DNA of 17,266 bases from positions 1-17,266 of the forward strand of contig CAIVHI010000378.1 in assembly GCA_903905685.1 (NCBI GenBank). The letters run 5' to 3'. The DNA is from an uncultured Bacteroidota bacterium. Lineage in GTDB: Bacteria; Bacteroidota; Bacteroidia; Chitinophagales; Chitinophagaceae. The number at the start of each line of letters is the position of its first letter. Position 1 is the stretch's first letter. Of the stretch, positions 7,948-14,194 are shown piece after piece. The position numbers and the translations under genes were made by a program. A model generated the notes under the pieces. The model had not been told where the DNA came from and ran no database searches. It saw only the letters and a list, made by a program, of their open reading frames with translations.

Positions 7948-8382
7948 TTAGAAGGGTACCCTTTTGTTGTTGAGGCTGAACCACTTGATGAGAAAGGAAT
8001 AGACCGTAAAGAATAGTGCGGTGTAAATGGCCGCCGTAAAGGCGAACAACATGCAGTCGCCGCCGTTAAAATGGAGGTCGGCACAATGCCGGCCATCGTG
8101 CATGCCCGATGACGACATGATATAGGCCCAAACGAATACCAGTGTGGATACCGTAAGCATGTTGAGCAGCCACACCCGCCGCCTACTGAATTTGGGGCGG
8201 TTGAAAATGCCGAAATAATAATTGACACTGAATATGCCGGCCAATACTAAGAGGAGGAGGAGGACGGATTGGTAGACATTCTGACCCACATAGCCGCTAT
8301 TGCAGTCGGCCGCCCAGCCTTTTAGATGAATGTGGAGGTCCCTAGTGTAGTCGAATCTCGGCACTTTGTCCCAAAAGCTCAT
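7948..8382 (-). CDS. Small three-TM membrane protein with periplasmic cysteines
   Basis: 144 residues. TM1 about 38-58, TM2 about 69-90, TM3 about 111-133. The loop between TM1 and TM2 (NRPKFSRRRV) is strongly basic, so by the positive-inside rule it is cytoplasmic. That puts the 37-residue N-terminus (with Cys27) and the TM2-TM3 loop (Cys100, Cys110, plus HDGRH) in the periplasm, and the basic C-terminus in the cytoplasm. I do not recognise a family. It lies 4 nt downstream of the vWA lipoprotein gene and ends 10 nt before the tubulin-like start, so it is almost certainly co-transcribed. It could anchor or signal between the lipoprotein and the cytoplasmic NTPases; that role is speculative. 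Confidence 0.78.
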   Translation of the reverse strand: MSFWDKVPRFDYTRDLHIHLKGWAADCNSGYVGQNVYQSVLLLLLVLAGIFSVNYYFGIFNRPKFSRRRVWLLNMLTVSTLVFVWAYIMSSSGMHDGRHCADLHFNGGDCMLFAFTAAIYTALFFTVYSFLIKWFSLNNKRVPF

Positions 8383-8386
8383 ATGG

Positions 8387-9526
8387 CTAATTGATGGTTA
8401 TGGTTTTGATGAAATAGTTGTCGGTATTGTAGTGGTGCCTGTAGGCTTCGCCAAATTTGTAGATAAGGTCGGGCATATCGCTTTTTTCGTTGGCCGTGGC
8501 CGACGTGGATGGACGGTTTTTGAGTCCAAGTTTGATGGTGCCTTTAGTGAGCTTCCGCGATTTCAATTCATATCGGTGGGTGTAGGGCTTTTCCTCGTGG
8601 CGCACCGTTAGGACGTAACCATCGGGGACTTCGTAATTACGGGCATCATCGACCCATGAAGCGGGCAGCGGCACATCGCCCAAATCCATTTTGAACACGC
8701 ACTTGAAGGTGTCGTCCTTCATGCGGGCATTGTCCAATATCATGGACGTAAGGGGAGGGTGGGGGTCGTAGTAGTCGGAAGACACTACTACTTGCGCATT
8801 CAACGGTTTTTCGGGGCCGGAGAATTTGAAGTAGGAATCAAATCCCGATGCCGCGAAATCGGGTGTCTGCAAAACGAATTTCAAGATGCCGTTCAACTCT
8901 TTTTCATTGCCAAACAAGAAGATGTAGTAGGACCTCCCCGTTTCATCCTTCCAATTGGAGCGGAATTTTAATATGAGGGTCGAGAAGTCGTATTCCGACA
9001 AACGCGATTCCAAATGGCCGGCAATCTGGTATTTCAGCGTTATTTTTTCGGCCCCATTTTGTCCGTCAAAAATGAAGTCGGACACCACTACGGTAACTTC
9101 GTCTTTACGTGCCGCATCAATGATGTTTTTCAATATTTTCTCGAGTTCCGTATGGTCGCGGTTCCCCTCCTTCAAGTTGCCCGACACGATGTCGTTTACG
9201 AAGGCATCCTTGGCCTCGGTAATCGTGTCTATTCCCGAACTGAAGGTGTAGATATTGTAAGTATTGAGCTTAGGTAGAAACAGGTGCTGCATGAACGCCG
9301 ACAAACTGGCTTGGTAACCTGTGGGTTTGTCGTTACCCTTCACAACGGGCGTAAACCCCTTCATACTACCTGAATTGTCTACAAACAGTCGGTAATTAAA
9401 GCTTTCCTGCAATTCCTTTTTGGCAGGCAGCGCAGGGGCATCGTCGGCATCTCCGCCCGCGCAACCGGCAACAGTCAACCAAATGCCCAAAAGGATTGCA
9501 GTTACCGGGACGTATCGAAACCCCAT
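8387..9526 (-). CDS. vWA-domain lipoprotein with intact MIDAS motif, first gene of the system
   Basis: 379 residues from the ATG at 9526. An upstream in-frame ATG at 9568 would add 14 residues ahead of the signal peptide and is less likely. The N-terminus is a lipoprotein signal ending in LTVAGC, with lipidated Cys22 followed by AGGDADDAP; the acidic run soon after the Cys could act as a Bacteroidota lipoprotein surface-export signal. The vWA domain has all three parts of the metal-ion-dependent adhesion site: D50-N-S52-G-S54, Thr126 in GNRDHTELEK, and Asp150 in VTVVVSDFIFDG. Metal-dependent ligand binding is therefore plausible. The C-terminal ~170 residues look beta-rich and are unassigned. 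As the promoter-proximal gene, and the only lipidated protein, it is a candidate sensor or adhesion component on the periplasmic or outer face. Confidence 0.85.
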   Translation of the reverse strand: MGFRYVPVTAILLGIWLTVAGCAGGDADDAPALPAKKELQESFNYRLFVDNSGSMKGFTPVVKGNDKPTGYQASLSAFMQHLFLPKLNTYNIYTFSSGIDTITEAKDAFVNDIVSGNLKEGNRDHTELEKILKNIIDAARKDEVTVVVSDFIFDGQNGAEKITLKYQIAGHLESRLSEYDFSTLILKFRSNWKDETGRSYYIFLFGNEKELNGILKFVLQTPDFAASGFDSYFKFSGPEKPLNAQVVVSSDYYDPHPPLTSMILDNARMKDDTFKCVFKMDLGDVPLPASWVDDARNYEVPDGYVLTVRHEEKPYTHRYELKSRKLTKGTIKLGLKNRPSTSATANEKSDMPDLIYKFGEAYRHHYNTDNYFIKTITIN

Positions 9527-9815
9527 GCTTGAAATTGGTTTTTTAGAAGGCCCTAAAGTTAAAAACAAAATTCATGTCGCTATCTGCAAATGGCAAATAT
9601 GCTGCCGGGAAATGGGTTTGCCTACTATTCATGCGGAATTAACGAATTGTTGGGAAAGGCAAGTCTAGAATGCTGAAGCGCAATAGATGTGGGCTATCGG
9701 TACATCGCATAAATAGAACCCTACATATCTGCCCAGCCTCATTTTCCCTAATGACCGCGGTCACCGAACCGCAACGCTGCAACGTGGAACTTCGGCGTTT
9801 TAAATTCAAATTGCT
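9527..9815. promoter_or_regulatory. Divergent promoter region between the seven-gene operon and the 610-residue protein gene
   Basis: 289 nt without a supportable gene, lying between divergent starts at 9526 (minus) and 9816 (plus), so promoters for both transcripts should be here. A near-consensus minus-strand -7 element is listed separately. A 12-nt perfect palindrome TGACCGCGGTCA lies at 9752-9763, with a short GCGGT...ACCGC inverted repeat overlapping it (9757-9772) and a GCAACG direct repeat just downstream. I found no convincing plus-strand TAnnTTTG element. Confidence 0.6.
9554..9561 (-). promoter_or_regulatory. Candidate Bacteroidota -7 element for the operon (one mismatch)
   Basis: On the minus strand this reads TAACTTTA, one mismatch from TAnnTTTG, about 28 nt upstream of the vWA lipoprotein ATG. 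The nearest TTTG that could serve as the -33 element lies about 25 nt upstream, longer than the usual spacing. Weak, but placed where a promoter is expected. Confidence 0.3.
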
Positions 9816-11648
9816 ATGGAAGCAACAACGTCACATACTTTCCATATCCCCGTTTTGGGCTTGGCCTATACGGTAGATAGTCCGCTAAAAGTGGGCAAAT
9901 TCGGTATCAATTCGGTGGTCTCCATCATTGAAGACGAGATGATAGAGAAGGTGCGGGCCTACTATTGCAATGAGGTGGGCGAGGAATATGTGCCGATTAC
10001 CACAAAAGACGAAGATTTCCGTGCCCGCCGCATCACGGCCTACCTCAACCTTGCCGACCGCATTTTGCAACAACAACTTGCAGACCTCCGGGTGCTGCCG
10101 TTCGGTACTGGTAGCGACATCGACAAGTATTTTGAGCTGTTACCCACGGATGCTCCCCTCAGGAGCCGGTATTTCCAAATGTTGGCATTGAGCGAGCCCG
10201 ACCAACGTAGGGCCTTGCAAGACCAATTGAGGCTGGAAATTGTTCCTGGCGCTATAGACGTCAATATCATGTCTAAAGTGGACAATCTGACCTATGCGGC
10301 CGACGGCTCGCCACTTCCTGCCGAGTTCTCCGACGCTGCCTCGGCTTTTAGAGGCTTCGCCAAGAGCACCCTCCTATCTTCAGTGGTGTTATCTGCCGGC
10401 TACAATCCCAGGCTCTATGCCTACATCGAGCAATTCCCCGATTTTTATCCCGATGTTTCGGGCCGGCTGCACAAGAAAATCATCCTGAAAGTGAGCGACT
10501 TTAGGTCGGCCATGGTGCAGGGCAAGATATTGGCCAAGAAAGGCGTTTGGGTGTCGGAGTTCCGAATAGAGTCGGGGCTCAATTGCGGTGGCCACGCGTT
10601 TGCCACCGATGGTATTTTGCTGGGTCCCATTTTGGAAGAATTCAAAACCAGGTACGCAGAGCTAACGGCAGAGTTGTTGGGCATTTGTAAGGCAGCCCAT
10701 GCCGCCAAAAATATACCGACGTTTGCAAGCGCCCCACACCTTAAAGTCACGGTGCAAGGCGGCATTGGTACGTTCAACGAAGACCGATTCATCATGGAAT
10801 ATTATGGCGTAGATGGCACTGGGTGGGGTAGCCCATTCCTATTGGTGCCCGAAGTGACGAATGTAGATGCCGAGACCCTTTTCGAATTGGCTCACGCCGA
10901 GGTCGACGACTATTTCATCAGCAATGCATCACCCTTGGGGATACCCTTCCACAATTTCAGGCGTAGCACCTCCGAAGCGCAGCGTAAGGATAGAATCTTG
11001 AAAGGTCGCCCCGGTAGCCCGTGTTTTAAAAAGTTCTTGTCGTCCGACACCGAGTTTACCGACCATCCCATCTGCACGTCGAGCAGGCAATACCAGGTAC
11101 TCAAATTGGCCCAATTGCAGGAAGCCGGCATGACCGAGGAAGCTGCCGCCGCAGAAGTGGCTAAGGTTACCGCCAAGGACTGCTTGTGCGAAGGCCTTAC
11201 TGCCCCCATCCTGCTCAAAAACGGACTTCCGCTCGCACACGGGCTGAAGGCTGTAACCATTTGTCCCGGCCCCAATCTCGCTTATTTCTCAGGCGTTTTC
11301 TCGCTAAAACAAATGGTGGACCATATTTACGGACGTGCCAACATCTTGAATGGGCGGTACCGCAAAAACATGTTCCTGAACGAGCTGCAATTGTACAAGG
11401 ATTACCTGCTTCGTGCCCTCGCTGAAAATATGAACAATATGGGCGCCAAGCAGGAAAAATACTACATGGGCTTTAAGGCCAACCTTCTGGAGGGTATTGG
11501 CTATTATTTGGGGCTCCTGCCGCAAATTGTGCGAGAATCGGAGCAATATCGTCGCCAAATGGCTAACGAACTACAGGAGTTTCGAGACGCGATAATGAGT
11601 ATTGCGATAACCGCCCCTACGGGCCAAGTAGGTATAGCCACGACCTAA
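9816..11648 (+). CDS. Conserved protein of 610 residues, FMN/TIM-barrel (nitronate monooxygenase or glutamate-synthase-like) candidate
   Basis: The N-terminus (HIPVLGLAYTVDSPLKVGKF, residues 10-29) resembles the opening strand of 2-nitropropane dioxygenase-type flavoproteins. The middle contains ESGLNCGGHAFATDG (252-266) and VTVQGGIGTF...YYGVDGTGWGSPFLL (311-343), which resembles the late barrel strands GGI...GADGVQxGTRF that bind the FMN phosphate in that family. Five cysteines (403, 420, 456, 458, 483) in the last third could form a metal or Fe-S site. The protein is soluble, with a helical C-terminus. This is pattern recognition rather than a firm family call; enzyme activity and substrate are unknown. 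It is divergent from the seven-gene operon and convergent with a small lipoprotein gene, with no evident operon partner of its own. Confidence 0.8.
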   Translation: MEATTSHTFHIPVLGLAYTVDSPLKVGKFGINSVVSIIEDEMIEKVRAYYCNEVGEEYVPITTKDEDFRARRITAYLNLADRILQQQLADLRVLPFGTGSDIDKYFELLPTDAPLRSRYFQMLALSEPDQRRALQDQLRLEIVPGAIDVNIMSKVDNLTYAADGSPLPAEFSDAASAFRGFAKSTLLSSVVLSAGYNPRLYAYIEQFPDFYPDVSGRLHKKIILKVSDFRSAMVQGKILAKKGVWVSEFRIESGLNCGGHAFATDGILLGPILEEFKTRYAELTAELLGICKAAHAAKNIPTFASAPHLKVTVQGGIGTFNEDRFIMEYYGVDGTGWGSPFLLVPEVTNVDAETLFELAHAEVDDYFISNASPLGIPFHNFRRSTSEAQRKDRILKGRPGSPCFKKFLSSDTEFTDHPICTSSRQYQVLKLAQLQEAGMTEEAAAAEVAKVTAKDCLCEGLTAPILLKNGLPLAHGLKAVTICPGPNLAYFSGVFSLKQMVDHIYGRANILNGRYRKNMFLNELQLYKDYLLRALAENMNNMGAKQEKYYMGFKANLLEGIGYYLGLLPQIVRESEQYRRQMANELQEFRDAIMSIAITAPTGQVGIATT

Positions 11649-11652
11649 AGTT

Positions 11653-11688
11653 TATTGATGGGTCAGCCGTTTGGGTGACCCATCAATA
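11653..11688. terminator. 13-bp perfect hairpin between convergent genes
   Basis: TATTGATGGGTCA (11653-11665) and TGACCCATCAATA (11676-11688) form a 13-bp perfect stem with a 10-nt loop, 4 nt after the stop of the 610-residue protein gene and just past the end of the convergent lipoprotein gene. No strong T run follows on either strand, so termination efficiency is uncertain; it could work in both directions. Confidence 0.6.
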
Positions 11689-11695
11689 TAAACGG

Positions 11696-12130
11696 CTATT
11701 TATGCATAACTCCCAGCTTGTGCAACAAGTGGTCGTCATTGGTCAACAGGCTATCAATATTTATAGGGATGGTAATTGCGTCGGGAGGAAGTGAAGTCCA
11801 TTGCGATTGCGGTACTATTTTGGTCAGCACCAGTTTTCCGGTTTTAATGCCATTGTCGGGGGTGAACAATTCCATAGCCAGTTCTGCCACGGCAATGCCC
11901 GCGGCTTGGTGTGCCTTTTCGTCGGCGGCGTAGAGCGAGGCATTGGTCAGCACCACACTGAGTTCTTTTTGCCCTACCACATTCACATCGGCCGCTTGAG
12001 TGCCGGGGAGCACTTTGAATAGGGTGTCGCGCAGCGCGAATGTCTGCTCCTTGCTCACTTCGCGATAGGGCTTGCAACCCGCAAAAATGGCAACAACGGT
12101 GGCCATGGCAACTACTTTTGAAAAAGACAT
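11696..12130 (-). CDS. Small lipoprotein of unknown function
   Basis: 144 residues. The N-terminus MSFSKVVAMATVVAIFAGC is a lipoprotein signal peptide with a probable lipobox IFAGC (Cys19) followed by KPYREV. The mature part is a soluble alpha/beta-looking domain of about 125 residues with LSVVLTNASLY and GKLVLTKIVPQSQW strands. The sequence does not match a family I know. It stands alone on the minus strand, divergent from folK, and its stop codon (11696-11698) overlaps the arm of a hairpin. The reading frame and signal peptide make it a credible gene; I infer a periplasmic or outer-membrane location but propose no function. Confidence 0.75.
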   Translation of the reverse strand: MSFSKVVAMATVVAIFAGCKPYREVSKEQTFALRDTLFKVLPGTQAADVNVVGQKELSVVLTNASLYAADEKAHQAAGIAVAELAMELFTPDNGIKTGKLVLTKIVPQSQWTSLPPDAITIPINIDSLLTNDDHLLHKLGVMHK

Positions 12131-12156
12131 ATGGTTTGTTTTTGGCGAAGGTAGGT

Positions 12157-12165
12157 CAAATTATA
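12157..12165 (-). promoter_or_regulatory. Candidate -7 promoter element of the small lipoprotein gene
   Basis: The minus strand reads TATAATTTG, close to TAnnTTTG with altered internal spacing, about 27 nt upstream of the lipoprotein start at 12130. No clear -33 TTTG precedes it. The 81-nt gap also has to hold the folK promoter, for which I found no clean element. Confidence 0.35.
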
Positions 12166-12211
12166 AAACCGGGCAGTCCTCTCTTTCATCCTTTTACCCT
12201 ATTTTGCCCCC

Positions 12212-12709
12212 ATGACAAACAATGTGTTCCTCTCCCTCGGTTCCAACCTTGGCGACCGGATGGCCAACCTAAGGTTGGCGGTGTCATTGCTTTACCGGCA
12301 GGGGTATGCCGTCACCACCCAATCTTCAGGGGTATACGAGACGGCGGCATGGGGCGATATTCCCCAACCCGATTTCCTGAATGCCGTAATTCAAGTGGAG
12401 ACCGTGCTCGAACCCATCGCACTCATGGAAGCCGTCTTGGCGGTAGAGCGGCAAATGGGTAGGGTGCGCACCCAAAAGTGGGGGCCTCGCACTATAGACA
12501 TAGATATCCTCTTTTGGGGTGAAACGGTGATAGCTACGGAACGATTGACCGTTCCGCACCCTTATGTGCAAGACCGACGTTTCATCTTAAAGCCGCTAAA
12601 AGAAATAGCACCGGATTTTATGCATCCGGTGCTATTGCAAACTATTGAAAATCTTTGGTCGTCATGTATCGACCCGCTAGAGGTGCGGGGCTACTCCGAG
12701 CGGCTTTAG
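12212..12709 (+). CDS. folK: 6-hydroxymethyl-7,8-dihydropterin pyrophosphokinase (HPPK)
   Basis: 165 residues, the usual size for HPPK. The enzyme transfers pyrophosphate from ATP to 6-hydroxymethyl-7,8-dihydropterin in cytoplasmic folate synthesis. Visible motifs: FLSLGSNLGDR at the N-terminus (residues 6-16), FLNAVIQVET (55-64) in the pterin-binding region, WGPRTIDIDILFWG (90-103) with metal-binding Asp96 and Asp98, and the C-terminal VPHPYVQDRRFILKPLKEIA (113-132). It begins at the ATG at 12212, divergent from a small lipoprotein gene, and ends 6 nt before the convergent lpd gene. Codons 131-141 contain a 13-bp inverted repeat that looks like lpd's terminator. No other folate genes are in view. 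Confidence 0.97.
   Translation: MTNNVFLSLGSNLGDRMANLRLAVSLLYRQGYAVTTQSSGVYETAAWGDIPQPDFLNAVIQVETVLEPIALMEAVLAVERQMGRVRTQKWGPRTIDIDILFWGETVIATERLTVPHPYVQDRRFILKPLKEIAPDFMHPVLLQTIENLWSSCIDPLEVRGYSERL
12604..12636 (-). terminator. Intrinsic terminator for lpd embedded in the folK coding sequence
   Basis: AATAGCACCGGAT (12604-12616) and ATCCGGTGCTATT (12624-12636) form a perfect 13-bp stem with a 7-nt loop. Read on the minus strand, downstream of lpd, the stem is followed by a T-rich run (TTTCTTTT, reusing the last bases of the stem). On the plus strand it is followed by GCAAAC, so termination is expected only for the lpd transcript. Confidence 0.65.
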
Positions 12710-12715
12710 AGAGGC

Positions 12716-14119
12716 TTAAAGGTGGATGGCTTCGCCCAATGCGGCTTCCACGGCATCCTTAAACCCTTCACTCATAGTGGGGTGGGGGTGAACGCTATCC
12801 AGCAACTCTTGCCAAGTAGTCTCCAACTTGCGGGCCACGACACTTTCGGCAACCATTTCGGTCACGTTATAGCCAATCATGTGCGTACCCAAAAGTTCGC
12901 CATACTTGGCATCGAAAATGACCTTCACGAAGCCTTCGGTAGCTCCCGATGCACTGGCCTTGCCAGATGCCGAGAATGGGAATTTGCCTATTTTCAACTC
13001 ATAACCGGCATCACGCGCCTGTTTTTCCGTCATACCCACGCTGGCTATTTCGGGCGAGCAATACGTACAACCGGGTATGTTGCCATAGTCCATGGGCTCG
13101 GGCATGTGTTTGTATTTGCCTTCGGCATGTGCAATGGCTTCTACACAAATTACCGCACCTTTCGATGCCACGTGTGCCAAGGCTTGGCCGGGAGTGATGT
13201 CGCCAATGGCGTAAACGCCAGCCACATTCGTGCGGTAGTATTTGTCTACCAATACCTTACCCCTATCAGTTTTCACGCCTGCGGCTTCCAAGCCAATGTT
13301 TTCAATGTTGGAGGCGATGCCCACTGCACTCAGCAGGATGTCGGCTTCCAATATCACTTCACCGGTTTCGGTCTTAACGCGGGCTTTCACGCCTGCACCT
13401 GTAGTATCCACGCTCTCCACGCTGGAATTGGTCATTACCGTAATGCCCTTTTTGCGGAAGTTGCGTTCCAATTCTTTCGATACCTCTTCGTCTTCAACCG
13501 GCACCAAGCGGGGCAGGAATTCCACGATGGTCACCTTCGTGCCAATCGAATTGTAGAAGTAGGCAAATTCAACACCTATTGCACCGCTACCCACCACTAT
13601 CATGCTGGCAGGCTGCGTGGGCAACACCATGGCGTCGCGGTAGCCTATCACCTTAGGCCCAAACGGCATGTTGGGCAATTGGCGGCTACGGGCACCTGTG
13701 GCCAGAATGATATGGCGTGCATCATGTTTGGTAACCGCACCGTCTTTATCGGTAACGGATACAGTATTGGCACCTGCAAGGCTGCCCATACCCATCAGTA
13801 CGTCGATTTTGTTCTTCTTCATCAAGAACTGAACACCTTTGCTCATTTTGTCGGCCACACCACGGCTGCGTTTGATGACTGCGGAAAAGTCCGGCTTTAC
13901 GTCGCCGGCAATGATGCCGTAGTCTTTGGCATGTGTCATGCTTTCATACACGCTGGCGGTCTTCAGCAATGCCTTGGTGGGGATGCAACCCCAATTGAGG
14001 CAAATGCCGCCCAAACTTTCTTTTTCCACAACGGCCACCTTATAGCCCAGTTGAGACGCCCTGATAGCGGCTACATATCCGCCCGGACCACTACCTATTA
14101 CGATGATGTCGTATGTCAT
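12716..14119 (-). CDS. lpd: Dihydrolipoyl dehydrogenase (E3)
   Basis: 467 residues, full length for the family. It reoxidises dihydrolipoamide with NAD+ via FAD and a redox disulfide, as the E3 subunit of 2-oxoacid dehydrogenase complexes. Visible: FAD-binding IVIGSGPGGYVAA near residue 6, redox-active C40-LNWG-C45 in GGICLNWGCIPTKALLK, NAD-binding IVVGSGAIGVEFAYF, second FAD motif VAGVYAIGDIT, and the dimer-interface HPHPTMSE (444-451) with catalytic His446 and Glu451. It lies 75 nt downstream of a leucine-dehydrogenase-like gene on the same strand. That gap has only a weak imperfect hairpin (14159-14187) and no clear promoter, so co-transcription is possible. A long open frame opposite it on the plus strand is a shadow. 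Confidence 0.97.
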   Translation of the reverse strand: MTYDIIVIGSGPGGYVAAIRASQLGYKVAVVEKESLGGICLNWGCIPTKALLKTASVYESMTHAKDYGIIAGDVKPDFSAVIKRSRGVADKMSKGVQFLMKKNKIDVLMGMGSLAGANTVSVTDKDGAVTKHDARHIILATGARSRQLPNMPFGPKVIGYRDAMVLPTQPASMIVVGSGAIGVEFAYFYNSIGTKVTIVEFLPRLVPVEDEEVSKELERNFRKKGITVMTNSSVESVDTTGAGVKARVKTETGEVILEADILLSAVGIASNIENIGLEAAGVKTDRGKVLVDKYYRTNVAGVYAIGDITPGQALAHVASKGAVICVEAIAHAEGKYKHMPEPMDYGNIPGCTYCSPEIASVGMTEKQARDAGYELKIGKFPFSASGKASASGATEGFVKVIFDAKYGELLGTHMIGYNVTEMVAESVVARKLETTWQELLDSVHPHPTMSEGFKDAVEAALGEAIHL

Positions 14120-14194
14120 AACGTATTTTTTATTATAATGAACTTAAGTCGTTGGTTTGAAGCTGTTTAGGAAAAGCTAAGCGCTTCCAAATGG

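Noticed and set aside
7938..8228. N-terminal extension of the tubulin-like protein (97 extra residues)
   Set aside because: It overlaps the 3-TM gene, is low in family-like features, and the MAKLF start puts the nucleotide loop at the N-terminus as expected.
1..9526. Assignment as a Zorya defence locus
   Set aside because: Only the stator pair is Zorya-like. No ZorC, ZorD helicase or ZorE nuclease is visible, and the tubulin-like, actin-like and vWA genes are not Zorya parts.
12588..12708. 10-nt inverted repeat TAAAGCCGCT / AGCGGCTTTA in folK
   Set aside because: Arms are about 100 nt apart in coding sequence; chance is the simpler explanation.
12722..14170. Plus-strand open frame of 482 codons
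   Set aside because: It lies opposite the unmistakable lpd gene. Its translation is rich in His, Cys and Phe, with no domain; it is a shadow frame.
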